From an uncultured Acidovorax sp. (GTDB taxonomy: Bacteria; Pseudomonadota; Gammaproteobacteria; Burkholderiales; Burkholderiaceae_C): a stretch of DNA of 61,704 bases. Where the stretch lies: assembly GCA_913774625.1 (NCBI GenBank), contig CAJYHL010000073.1, positions 1-61,704 on the forward strand. Direction: 5' to 3'. The position numbers and the translations under genes were made by a program. The notes beneath the pieces are model-generated. The model was not told where the DNA came from, ran no database searches, and saw only the letters and a list, made by a program, of their open reading frames with translations. Positions 15,760-23,185 of the stretch are shown piece after piece; the stretch's first letter is position 1, and each line of letters opens with the position of its first letter.

Positions 15760-16671
15760 TCAGCCCGGCGATGGCCCACGCCCGCTGTGGAGCATGGCGC
15801 GCATGTCCTGCAGCGACACGGCGCTGCTCTCGCTCAGCCGCACGCGGGGCGCCGGCTTGAACGCGTGGCCGTAGATGATCTCGAAGGTCAGCGCCAGCTG
15901 GCCGTCGGCGCTGGCACTGCCCAGCCGCTCTGCCAGTGCCTCTTCCAGCCGGGCCCGCCAGGCGCGGCCGCGCAGGCCGGGAAAGCGCTGCGGATGCAGG
16001 TTGCAGCCCAACTCGCGCAACTCCTGCAGCAGCCGCCCGGGTGTGGCGAAGGTCAGGGTGATGCGCTCCATGTCCATCACCGGCTCGGCAAAGCCCGCCT
16101 GCACCAGCATGTCGCCCCAGTCGTGCATGTCGGTCATGGCATGGCCTGCGGGCGGCCAGCCCAGCGCGGCGTAGACGGCGTGCAGTTCGCGCACCGTATC
16201 CGGTCCCAGGCAGGAGAACATCAGATAGCCGTCCACCGCCAGCGCGCGGTGCCAGCGGGCGATCAGGGCCTGCGGGTCGGCCGCCATGTGCAGCGCCATG
16301 TTGGACCACAGCAGCTGCACGCCGCCGTCGGCCGGAATGCCGAAGCGCGGCGCGCCACCTGTCCAGCGGGACGGGCTCCACCAGGAGGGGGCGAAATGCG
16401 CCTGGGCCAGCGCCTGGCCGGCGGGCGACGAGGTTTCGGCGATATGGCGCTGGGCCTGCGGGTAGCGCTTGCGCACCAGCTCGTGGCCCTGCAGTCCGCC
16501 GCGCAGCGGATCCCAGTCGCACCAGGCGGCCGGAGCCTGGCGGATCCACTGCAGGCGGTCGTCCATGCGGCGCGCGATCTCTTCATGCAGCCACGGCGAC
16601 GCGGCCGGGGCGGTGGCATGCCAGCGCGCGGCGGCGGCCGGATCGATGGTGGGCGGCAGGGAGTGGGACAT
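15760..16671 (-). CDS. BioC-like SAM-dependent methyltransferase
   Basis: A 303-residue methyltransferase-like protein resembling the betaproteobacterial BioC group, which methylates malonyl-ACP to begin biotin synthesis. It opens with a segment typical of that group (RWHATAPAASPWLHEEIARRM). LLWSNMALHMAADPQALIARWHRAL corresponds to motif IV, then LMFSCLGPDTVREL and MTDMHDWGDMLVQAGFAEPV. The usual glycine-rich SAM motif I is degenerate (WCDWDPLRGGLQG), as in many members of this branch, so activity is not certain. It is divergent from comF. No other bio genes are in the window. Confidence 0.75.
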   Translation of the reverse strand: MSHSLPPTIDPAAAARWHATAPAASPWLHEEIARRMDDRLQWIRQAPAAWCDWDPLRGGLQGHELVRKRYPQAQRHIAETSSPAGQALAQAHFAPSWWSPSRWTGGAPRFGIPADGGVQLLWSNMALHMAADPQALIARWHRALAVDGYLMFSCLGPDTVRELHAVYAALGWPPAGHAMTDMHDWGDMLVQAGFAEPVMDMERITLTFATPGRLLQELRELGCNLHPQRFPGLRGRAWRARLEEALAERLGSASADGQLALTFEIIYGHAFKPAPRVRLSESSAVSLQDMRAMLHSGRGPSPG

Positions 16672-16748
16672 GCGGGGACGACAGGGGAAAAGGCGCTGCC
16701 AGGCAGACAGGCGTGCGGGCGGACAAGGGCCGCGAGTATATTGAGCCC

Positions 16749-17480
16749 ATGCTCCCGACGCAGCCCCAAGGGATATCGCCCACCTGGCGCAGCCGGCTGG
16801 CCGCCGCGCTGGCGCGGGGCGTGCCCAGCCAGTGCGCGGTCTGCCATGCCTGGCCGGCCGAGCGCATCTGCGGCGCCTGCGCGGACCGCTTCACGCAGCC
16901 GAAGCCGCGCTGCCGCACCTGCGCCCTGCCCGTGCCCCAGGGCGTCGATCAATGCGGCCACTGCCTGCGCCATCCGCCGGCCCTGGATGCCTGCTTCGCC
17001 GCCGTGGACTACGGCTACCCCTGGGCCGGCCTGCTGGCCGAATTCAAGTTCCAGGGCGACCCCGGCTGGGCGGCGCCGCTGGCCGGGCGGATGCGCGCCG
17101 CCCCGGGCGTGGAGCAGGCCCTGGCCGCGGCCGACTGGCTGCTGCCCGTGCCGCTCTCGGACCAGCGGCTGAAGGAGCGCGGCTTCAACCAGGCCCTGCT
17201 GCTGGCCCGGCAGCTCGATGCGCGCCGCACCCGGGCCGGCTGGCTGCTGCGCCTGCGCGCCACCGAGGCCCAGAGCAGCCTGGACCGCGGGCAGCGCCTG
17301 CGCAACCTGCGCGGCGCCTTCGCGGTGGAGCCGCTGGCCGCCGCGCAGATCGCCGGCCGCCGCGTGCTGCTGGTGGACGACGTGATGACCACCGGCGCCA
17401 CGCTGCAGGCCGCCGCAGCGGCGCTGCGCGAGGCGGGCGCCACGCACATCGCGGCCGTGGTGCTGGCCCGCACGGCCTAA
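16749..17480 (+). CDS. comF: ComF-family phosphoribosyltransferase-like protein
   Basis: A 243-residue protein of the ComF family, needed in naturally competent bacteria for using single-stranded DNA taken up. The N-terminal zinc-finger-like cysteines are clear (CAVCHAWPAERICGACADRF, then CRTCALP and CGHCLRHPP). The C-terminal PRTase domain has KERGFNQALLLARQL and the PRPP-binding loop VLLVDDVMTTGATL. ATG 16749 removes a short unconserved leader. It is divergent from the bioC-like gene and lies 51 bases before trmL. Confidence 0.92.
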   Translation: MLPTQPQGISPTWRSRLAAALARGVPSQCAVCHAWPAERICGACADRFTQPKPRCRTCALPVPQGVDQCGHCLRHPPALDACFAAVDYGYPWAGLLAEFKFQGDPGWAAPLAGRMRAAPGVEQALAAADWLLPVPLSDQRLKERGFNQALLLARQLDARRTRAGWLLRLRATEAQSSLDRGQRLRNLRGAFAVEPLAAAQIAGRRVLLVDDVMTTGATLQAAAAALREAGATHIAAVVLARTA

Positions 17481-17531
17481 GCATCTTCCTGGACCCCGGC
17501 AGGCCCTGCCATCCCGCAGGACAATGGCGGC

Positions 17532-18005
17532 ATGTTCCATATCGTCCTCGTCGAACCCGAAATCCCGCCCAACACCGGCAACGTCATCCGCCTGGCGGCG
17601 AACACCGGCTGCACCCTGCACCTGGTGGAGCCGCTGGGCTTTTCGATGGAGGACCGCCTGATGCGGCGCGCGGGGCTGGACTACCACGAATACGCCGACG
17701 TGCGCCGCCATGCCGGCTGGACGGCGCTGCTGCGCGACGAGCAGCCCGACGCCGCGCGCATGTTCGCCATGACCACGCACGGCTCGCAGCCGGTCCATGG
17801 CACGGCCTTCCAGCCCGGCGACTGGCTGGTGTTCGGCGCCGAGACGCGCGGCCTGCCGCCCGAGCTGCGCGAGACCTTCCCGCCAGCGCAGCGCCTGCGG
17901 CTGCCCATGGTGCCGGGCCAGCGCAGCCTGAACCTGTCGAACGCGGTGGCCGTGACGGTGTTCGAGGCTTGGCGGCAGAACGGCTTCCAGCTTCCGCCCA
18001 TTTAG
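17532..18005 (+). CDS. trmL: tRNA (cytidine/uridine-2'-O-)-methyltransferase TrmL
   Basis: A 157-residue SPOUT methyltransferase that modifies the wobble ribose of tRNA-Leu. The family start MFHIVLVEPEIPPNTGNVIRL and the SAM-knot segments (VFGAETRGLP, LPMVPGQRSLNLSNAVAV) are present. It has the minimal single-domain length of TrmL rather than the longer TrmH/SpoU form. It probably shares a transcript with comF. A GC-rich hairpin near 18090 may end it, after an unusual inverted repeat. Confidence 0.94.
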   Translation: MFHIVLVEPEIPPNTGNVIRLAANTGCTLHLVEPLGFSMEDRLMRRAGLDYHEYADVRRHAGWTALLRDEQPDAARMFAMTTHGSQPVHGTAFQPGDWLVFGAETRGLPPELRETFPPAQRLRLPMVPGQRSLNLSNAVAVTVFEAWRQNGFQLPPI

Positions 18006-18016
18006 AACATCGCTTG

Positions 18017-18073
18017 GAACGTGTTGACGATCTCGCAGAAGATCGTCGACACGTTCTTCGGCCGCGAACGGCC
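18017..18073. repeat. long near-perfect inverted repeat plus second hairpin after trmL
   Basis: GAACGTGTTGACGATCT (18017-18033) and AGATCGTCGACACGTTC (18040-18056) form a 17-bp stem around a six-base loop. The only flaw is one position that would be G-U in RNA. A second hairpin GGCC-GCGAAC-GGCC follows at 18060-18073. No T-run follows the first stem, so it does not look like a simple terminator. It could be an RNA processing element, a strong operator or a dispersed repeat. Confidence 0.65.
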
Positions 18074-18089
18074 ATCTGAACCATGCGGA

Positions 18090-18111
18090 GCGGGCCGCTC
18101 GGCCCGCCTTT
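18090..18111 (+). terminator. possible trmL terminator
   Basis: GCGGGCCG-CT-CGGCCCGC forms an 8-bp GC stem with a two-base gap, followed by CTTT. The T-run is short, so termination is plausible but not certain. Confidence 0.4.
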
Positions 18112-18233
18112 GCGTCCGTAGCCGGCCCTGTCTGCGGCCCTCCCTGCATCCCATCGCCTCTCGTTCTTCGCTGCACGGCCGGCACGCCCCGCCGCGTGCT
18201 GGAACGCCCCGGTGACATCCACCCAAAAAATAT

Positions 18234-18262
18234 TTGGCACATTTATCGAATAGATATAAATT
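18234..18262 (+). promoter_or_regulatory. candidate promoter of the GST-Bug-Bug operon
   Basis: TTGGCA (18234-18239), a 17-base spacer and TAAATT (18257-18262) lie in a strongly AT-rich block, a sharp contrast to the surrounding sequence. The block is 35-63 bases before the glutathione transferase start. The -35 matches consensus at five of six positions and the -10 at four. Confidence 0.45.
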
Positions 18263-18296
18263 TGCAAAATAAATAAACGGCAAAGGCGGCTGATCC

Positions 18297-18935
18297 ATGA
18301 AGCTTTATCACGAAGTGCGAGGATGTTCCCTCGCCGTGGACATCGTGGCGCGAGAGCTCGGCCTGCCGCTCGAGCTGGAGTGGGTCGACATGAAGACCAA
18401 GCGGCTGCAGGACGGCAGCGACTATCTGCGCATCAACTCCAAGGGCACGGTGCCCACGCTGGAGCTGCCCGATGGCCAGCACCTCAGCGAAGGCAGCGTC
18501 ATCACGCAGTACCTGGCGGACCGGTGCCCCGGCAATACGCTGCTGCCGGCCACGGGGCTGGGGCGCTACCGGGTGCTCGAATGGATGAGCTTCGTCGCGG
18601 CCGACCTGCACAAGGGCGGATTCATGCCGCTCTTCAAGGCCGCCACGCCGCCCGAATACAAGGCCGTCGCACGCGCCTACCTGCAAGGCCGGCTGGGCTG
18701 GCTGGACAGCCAGCTGCAGGGCCGCGAATTCCTCTGCGGCAGCGGCTTCACCATCGCCGACGCGCACTGCTACACCATCGCCATGTGGACGCGGGCCCAT
18801 GCCATCGACACCGGGGGCTGGCCGCATCTCGAAGCCTATCTGGCCCGTTGCGGAGCGCGCCCCAGCATCCGCGCGGCCGAGGCCGCCGCCGCGGCGCAGG
18901 GCGAACGCGAGCGCGCAGCTGCGGCCGGCCGCTGA
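18297..18935 (+). CDS. beta-class glutathione S-transferase
   Basis: A 212-residue cytosolic GST. The thioredoxin-like N-domain has Cys10 (VRGCSLAVDIVAREL), the catalytic cysteine typical of bacterial beta-class enzymes, and the glutathione-binding segments GTVPTLELPDGQHLSEGSVI. The helical C-domain has the family FTIADAHCYTIAMW N-capping motif. It is followed after 25 bases by two Bug receptor genes in the same direction, which suggests a role in metabolising a compound these receptors capture rather than general stress defence. That link is inference from gene order. Confidence 0.92.
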   Translation: MKLYHEVRGCSLAVDIVARELGLPLELEWVDMKTKRLQDGSDYLRINSKGTVPTLELPDGQHLSEGSVITQYLADRCPGNTLLPATGLGRYRVLEWMSFVAADLHKGGFMPLFKAATPPEYKAVARAYLQGRLGWLDSQLQGREFLCGSGFTIADAHCYTIAMWTRAHAIDTGGWPHLEAYLARCGARPSIRAAEAAAAAQGERERAAAAGR

Positions 18936-18960
18936 CCGCCGCCCACTTCCGGGAGCCGCC

Positions 18961-19944
18961 ATGCACGTGAACGTTCTAAGACGCCAGCTGCTCGCGGCCA
19001 TGGCCGCGCTCCCGGCCGCACTTCCCGCACTCGCCCTGGCCGGCGCCTATCCCGACACCAGCATCCGCCTGGTGGTGGCCTTTCCGCCCGGCGGCGGCAC
19101 CGATGGCGCGGCACGCCTGGTGGGCGAGAGGCTAGCGGCCGAGATCGGCCAGGCCGTGGTGGTCGAGAACCGGGCCGGTGCCGGCGGCGTGATCGGCGCG
19201 CAGTCGGTGGCCCGCGCGCGGCCGGAAGGCTACACCCTGCTCTTCGGCACGGGCGCCGAACTGCTGGTCAATCCGGCGACGCGCAAGTCGGCGCCCTACG
19301 ATCCGCTGCGCGACTTCGTGCCGGTCGCCGAAGTGGGCAGCGTCGCCTTCGCCCTGGTCGTTCCGGCGGCCTCCCCGCTGCGCAGCCTGCCCGACCTGGT
19401 CGCGGCGGCGAAGGCGCGGCCCGGCTCGCTCAACTACGCCTCCTTCGGCGTCGGCTCCACCAACCACCTGATCGGCGAGCTGTTCCTGCACGCAGCCGGC
19501 GTGGCGGCCACGCATGTTCCCTTCCAGGGCAGCCAGCAGGCCATGGCATCGCTGCTGGCGGGCGATGTGGACTTCGCCTTCGACACGGCCGCCGTGGTGC
19601 TGCCGCAGATCCGCGCCGGCAAGCTGCGCGCGCTGGCGACGCCCTCGCCCCGGCGCCTGGCCGCGCTGCCGGACGTGCCCACCCTGCAGGAGCTGGGCTA
19701 CGCCGGCCTGGCCATCGAAGGCTGGATGGGCGTGTTCGCCCCTGCGGGCACGCCTGCCGAGGCCGTGAAGACCCTGGCCGCAGCGCTGGACAAGGTGCTG
19801 CGCGTACCCGAGCTGCAGGCCCGGCTGGACGGGCGCGGCGTGGCGGTGAGCGCTGCCGACGGCGCGCAGTTCGCCCGCAAGCTGCAGGCGGAATTCACCA
19901 CCTGGCAGCGCGTGGCCCGCCAGGCCAAGATATCGCTGGACTGA
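18961..19944 (+). CDS. Bug-family periplasmic solute-binding protein
   Basis: A 327-residue TctC-like receptor with a signal peptide ending at ALALA (about residue 27). The mature lobe begins YPDTSIRLVVAFPPGGGTDG and includes VVVENRAGAGGVIGAQSVA, followed by the FGVGSTNHLIGELFLHAAG ligand-loop region and HVPFQGSQQA. It is the middle gene of a GST-Bug-Bug set, with 25 bases before it and 12 after. The two receptors are clearly paralogous in layout but differ in their binding-loop sequences, so they may recognise different ligands. No TTT membrane subunits are encoded nearby. Confidence 0.9.
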   Translation: MHVNVLRRQLLAAMAALPAALPALALAGAYPDTSIRLVVAFPPGGGTDGAARLVGERLAAEIGQAVVVENRAGAGGVIGAQSVARARPEGYTLLFGTGAELLVNPATRKSAPYDPLRDFVPVAEVGSVAFALVVPAASPLRSLPDLVAAAKARPGSLNYASFGVGSTNHLIGELFLHAAGVAATHVPFQGSQQAMASLLAGDVDFAFDTAAVVLPQIRAGKLRALATPSPRRLAALPDVPTLQELGYAGLAIEGWMGVFAPAGTPAEAVKTLAAALDKVLRVPELQARLDGRGVAVSAADGAQFARKLQAEFTTWQRVARQAKISLD

Positions 19945-19956
19945 ACGGAGCCCCCC

Positions 19957-20949
19957 ATGCGCACAGCCTCCCCCCTGCTCTCCCGCCGCGAGGCGATCGC
20001 CGTCTTGTCGGCCCTGGCGGCTGCGCCGGCCGGTGCTGCAAGCGCTGCCGCCTGGCCGGAGCGCTCCGTCAGCCTCGTCGTGCCCTTCGCCGCCGGCGGC
20101 GGCACCGACACCCTGGCCCGGCTGATGGCGCAAAGGCTGCAGGCGCCGCTGGGCGTCCCCGTGGTCGTCGACAACCGGCCGGGCGCCAACGGCTTGATCG
20201 CCGCGCGCAGCGTGCTGCAGCAGCCTGCGGACGGCTGCACGCTGATGTTCGGCAGCAACTCCACCCACGTGATCGCCCCGCTGGCGTCCCGGCAGGCGGT
20301 GGCGCCGGGCAAGACCCTGCAGGACGCCTTCTCCATCGCCAGCGTGGTGGCCAATGCGCCTCTGGTGCTGGCCGTGCGCGCAGCCAGCCCCGTGCAGGAC
20401 CTGCCCTCCTTCCTGCGCCAGGCCAGGGAGAAGACGCTGAGCTACGGCAGCTTCGGCCCGGGCTCTTCGGCCCACGTGATGGGCGAGACCCTGGCGGAAT
20501 CGGCCGGCGTGGAGCTGCTGCACATCCCCTACAAGGGCTCCGCCCCGGCCCTGACCGACCTGCTGGGCGGCCAGGTGGATGCGGTGTTCCTCACCATCGC
20601 CGCCGTCGAGGGCATGGTGGCCTCGGGCGCGGTGCGTCCGCTGGCCATCACCGGCGAGCGGCGCATGGCCTCGATGCCTTCGGTGCCCACCTTCGCGGAA
20701 CTGGGCGTGCGCGACATGGGCAATGCAGGCTGGTTCGCGGTGTTCGCCCCCGCCGGCACGCCGGCCCCGGCGATCGCCCGGCTATCGCAGGCCCTGCGCG
20801 ACATCGCCGCCGATACGCAGGTGCAGTCCCGCATGGTGGCGCTGGGGCTGGAGCCGGTGCTGAGCACGCCGGAGCAGGCCCAGGCCATCTGGCGCCGCTC
20901 GCTGTCGCTGGCCGCACCCATCGTCCGGCGCGCGCACATCGTGCTCTGA
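19957..20949 (+). CDS. Bug-family periplasmic solute-binding protein
   Basis: A 330-residue TctC-like receptor. An RR-containing signal region (LLSRREAIAVLSALAAAPAG) could suit Tat or Sec export; Sec is usual for the family. The mature fingerprint is VSLVVPFAAGGGTDTLARLMAQ, VVDNRPGANGLIAARSV and LHIPYKGSAPALTDLLGGQVDAVF, close to the common amphipathic-ligand Bug type. It is the last gene of the GST-Bug-Bug set and ends convergent with the MaoC-type gene. Ligand unknown. Confidence 0.9.
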   Translation: MRTASPLLSRREAIAVLSALAAAPAGAASAAAWPERSVSLVVPFAAGGGTDTLARLMAQRLQAPLGVPVVVDNRPGANGLIAARSVLQQPADGCTLMFGSNSTHVIAPLASRQAVAPGKTLQDAFSIASVVANAPLVLAVRAASPVQDLPSFLRQAREKTLSYGSFGPGSSAHVMGETLAESAGVELLHIPYKGSAPALTDLLGGQVDAVFLTIAAVEGMVASGAVRPLAITGERRMASMPSVPTFAELGVRDMGNAGWFAVFAPAGTPAPAIARLSQALRDIAADTQVQSRMVALGLEPVLSTPEQAQAIWRRSLSLAAPIVRRAHIVL

Positions 20950-21003
20950 GCCTCTGCCGGCGAGCTCGCAGGAGATCGCCCAGGGGCGCTGAACGCGCAG
21001 GGG

Positions 21004-21468
21004 CTAAGGCGCAGCGCCGTAGCTGCGCGTGAGCGATTCGGCGACGCACACCGGCTTGTCCCCGCCTTCGCGCTCCAGCGTGGCCAGCCAGGTCATCTGC
21101 ACGCCGCCGGGCTCGGCGGGCTCCAGCGCCTGCAGCGTGAGCCGCGCCCGCACCCGGCTGCCGGCCGGCACGGGGGCGGTGAAGCGCACGCGGTTGAGGC
21201 CGTAGTTCACGCCCATCTGTGCGCCCACGATGGTGAAGGCCTCTTCGAAGAAGCGCGGCAGCAGCGAGAGGGTGAGGAAGCCGTGCGCGATGGTGGTGCC
21301 GAAGGGGCCCTTGGCAGCCCGCTCCGGGTCCACGTGGATCCACTGGTGGTCGCCCGTGGCCCGGGCGAACAGGTCGATCTGTTCCTGCGTGACGGTGATC
21401 CAGTCGGTCACGGCCACTTCCTGGCCGACGCAGTCGGCCAGCTCGGCATAGCGGTGGAAGGTTTTCAT
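21004..21468 (-). CDS. MaoC-like (R)-specific enoyl-CoA hydratase
   Basis: A 154-residue hot-dog-fold hydratase. The hydratase-2 signature is intact: Asp and His in ATGDHQWIHVDPERA, then GPFGTTIAHGFLTLSLLP. This type hydrates trans-2-enoyl-CoA to (R)-3-hydroxyacyl-CoA, often supplying polyhydroxyalkanoate monomers or serving fatty-acid breakdown. The length matches the single-domain family. It stands alone, convergent with the receptor gene before it and co-directional with the orphan ParA gene. Confidence 0.88.
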   Translation of the reverse strand: MKTFHRYAELADCVGQEVAVTDWITVTQEQIDLFARATGDHQWIHVDPERAAKGPFGTTIAHGFLTLSLLPRFFEEAFTIVGAQMGVNYGLNRVRFTAPVPAGSRVRARLTLQALEPAEPGGVQMTWLATLEREGGDKPVCVAESLTRSYGAAP

Positions 21469-21548
21469 GCGGGCACTCTAGCCGCGCGCCGGCGCGTGGG
21501 ACTGTCGGGCGGGCGACAGGAGCGAGTGCGTGGCGGATGGGCGATGGG

Positions 21549-22169
21549 TCAGGCCGCGTCCAGCCAGTCGCACAGCGGCTTCCACTGCTCCAGGTCGCGC
21601 GCCACGCGGCCGGGCGCCACGTCGAACAGCGTGAGGCCCTGGGCCGCCAGGTGGATGTAGTTCTGCGTGTCGCGCACATAGCCCAGCACGGGCAGGTCCA
21701 GGCCCTGCACGAATTCCTGCAGGCGCTCGGCCGCCACGGTGCGCGCATCCACGCGCATGCCGACGAGGCCGATCTGCACGCGCCCGGCATGCCGGCTGCT
21801 GGCCAGGTCGTCGAGGAATTCGCGCGTGGCGAAGATGTCGAACACGCTGGGCTGCAGCGGCACGATGACCTTGTCGGCCTGCTTGAGCACATCCTTCAGG
21901 CGCCAGCCGTGCAGGCCGGCGGGCGTGTCCAGCACCGCATGCGTGGCGCTCTGCGGCGGACGGGTGATGAGGTCGGAGGCCAGGTCCCACACGCCGATGG
22001 GCCGCGCCTGCGGCGGCCGCTGGCCCAGCCAGAGGTGGGCCGAACGCTGGCGGTCGAGATCGCCCAGCACCACGCTGTGGCCCTGGCTGGCGAAATAGCC
22101 GGCGATGTTGGTGGACAGCGTGGACTTGCCCACGCCGCCCTTGGGATTGGCGACTACGACCACTGGCAT
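21549..22169 (-). CDS. orphan ParA-family ATPase
   Basis: A 206-residue deviant-Walker ATPase. The N-terminal motif is VANPKGGVGKSTLSTNIAGYF, with the signature lysine before GG. The Walker A' segment (VVLGDLDRQRSAHLWLG) and a DTPAGL Walker B follow. There is no N-terminal DNA-binding domain and no parB or recognisable centromere repeat beside it. It is therefore probably not the chromosomal segregation ParA but one of the small family members that position protein cargo or act in other ways. Cargo unknown. Confidence 0.85.
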   Translation of the reverse strand: MPVVVVANPKGGVGKSTLSTNIAGYFASQGHSVVLGDLDRQRSAHLWLGQRPPQARPIGVWDLASDLITRPPQSATHAVLDTPAGLHGWRLKDVLKQADKVIVPLQPSVFDIFATREFLDDLASSRHAGRVQIGLVGMRVDARTVAAERLQEFVQGLDLPVLGYVRDTQNYIHLAAQGLTLFDVAPGRVARDLEQWKPLCDWLDAA

Positions 22170-22305
22170 GCAGGACTCCTTGGGGTTGCAGAGCTTGGAA
22201 AGGATGGCAGCGGCGATGGTAGCGCGGGCGCGGGCCGGCGCTGCGGGGTGGAATCCAAGCCGCAGGCCGGCCCTGGCGCCGTCCCGCAGACGCGAATCCG
22301 CTCTT

Positions 22306-22953
22306 TCAGCCGTGCTGGCCCGCGCGCTTGACGAAGAACAGCCCCGTGCCCACCGCCATCAGCAGGCCGCCGAAGACGCGGTTCTGCGTGCGCGCGGCCC
22401 GCGGGCTGCGCATGAGCCGGCGCAGCGCGCTGGCGCCGGCGGCGTAGCCGTGCATCACGACCAGATCGACCGCCACGGTGGTGGCAGCCATGGCCAGCAG
22501 CTGCGTCCAGAGCGGTCGCGCATCGGTCATGAACTGCGGCAGCACGGCGACCATGAAGATGATGCCCTTGGGATTGGTGGCGTTGGTGAAGAAGCCGGTC
22601 AGCACGCGGCGCTGCCAGGGGCCGGCCGATGCCGGGGCGGCCTGGGCCGCGTCCTGCGGCAGCGCGGCGCCCGCCGCCCGCCACTGGCTGAAGCCCAGGT
22701 AGATGAGATAGCAGGCGCCCGCCACCTTGACCACGCTGAAGGCCGTCTCCGACGCGATCAGCAGCGAACCCACGCCCGCGCCGGCCACCACCAGGATCAG
22801 CACCAGCCCCAGCTGCAGCCCGGCGATGGTGGCGCTGGTCTTGCGCACGCCGTAGGAGAGGCCGTGGCTCATCGACAGCACGGCGCCCGAGCCCGGGGAG
22901 ATGGCGATGAGGCAGGAGGCGGCGAAGAAGGCCATCCAGGTATGCAGGTCCAT
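22306..22953 (-). CDS. LysE/RhtB-family amino-acid exporter
   Basis: A 215-residue inner-membrane exporter with about six TM helices. It shows the family pattern PGSGAVLSMSHGLSYGVRKTSATIAG near the N-terminus and NPKGIIFMVAVLPQF in the middle. Start ATG 22953 (MDLHTWMAFFAASCL) fits the family length; upstream in-frame codons add an unlikely Arg/Pro-rich leader. Members export amino acids such as homoserine, threonine or lysine; the substrate here is not predictable. Confidence 0.88.
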   Translation of the reverse strand: MDLHTWMAFFAASCLIAISPGSGAVLSMSHGLSYGVRKTSATIAGLQLGLVLILVVAGAGVGSLLIASETAFSVVKVAGACYLIYLGFSQWRAAGAALPQDAAQAAPASAGPWQRRVLTGFFTNATNPKGIIFMVAVLPQFMTDARPLWTQLLAMAATTVAVDLVVMHGYAAGASALRRLMRSPRAARTQNRVFGGLLMAVGTGLFFVKRAGQHG

Positions 22954-23185
22954 GATGCGAAGCCGGGCGAGGGAAGGAAAAAAAGAAACGGGGAGGAAGG
23001 CAGCCGGGCGCGTTCCGCAAGGACGCGGACCCAGCCCGCCGATTCTAGGAGCCACCCCGCACCCCGCCTGCGGATTCCATGCAAAATGAAGCGAAAGCGC
23101 TTGATCCGCCTGCGCTACACGCTACATATTGCATAGCATCCGCCGCCTGCAGCGGCGCACGGCCCACCTTCCCAGCCCACGCCCC

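Noticed and set aside
15309-15779. Open frames on both strands in the gap before the oxidase operon.
   Set aside because: Translations are Arg/Pro/Gly-rich with no family pattern, and they overlap the ends of real genes on both sides.
18021-18215. A 64-codon open frame over the inverted repeat after trmL.
   Set aside because: It has no ribosome-binding site, and its first part merely translates the inverted repeat. The structure is more likely nucleic acid in function, though a repeat-coded peptide cannot be fully excluded.
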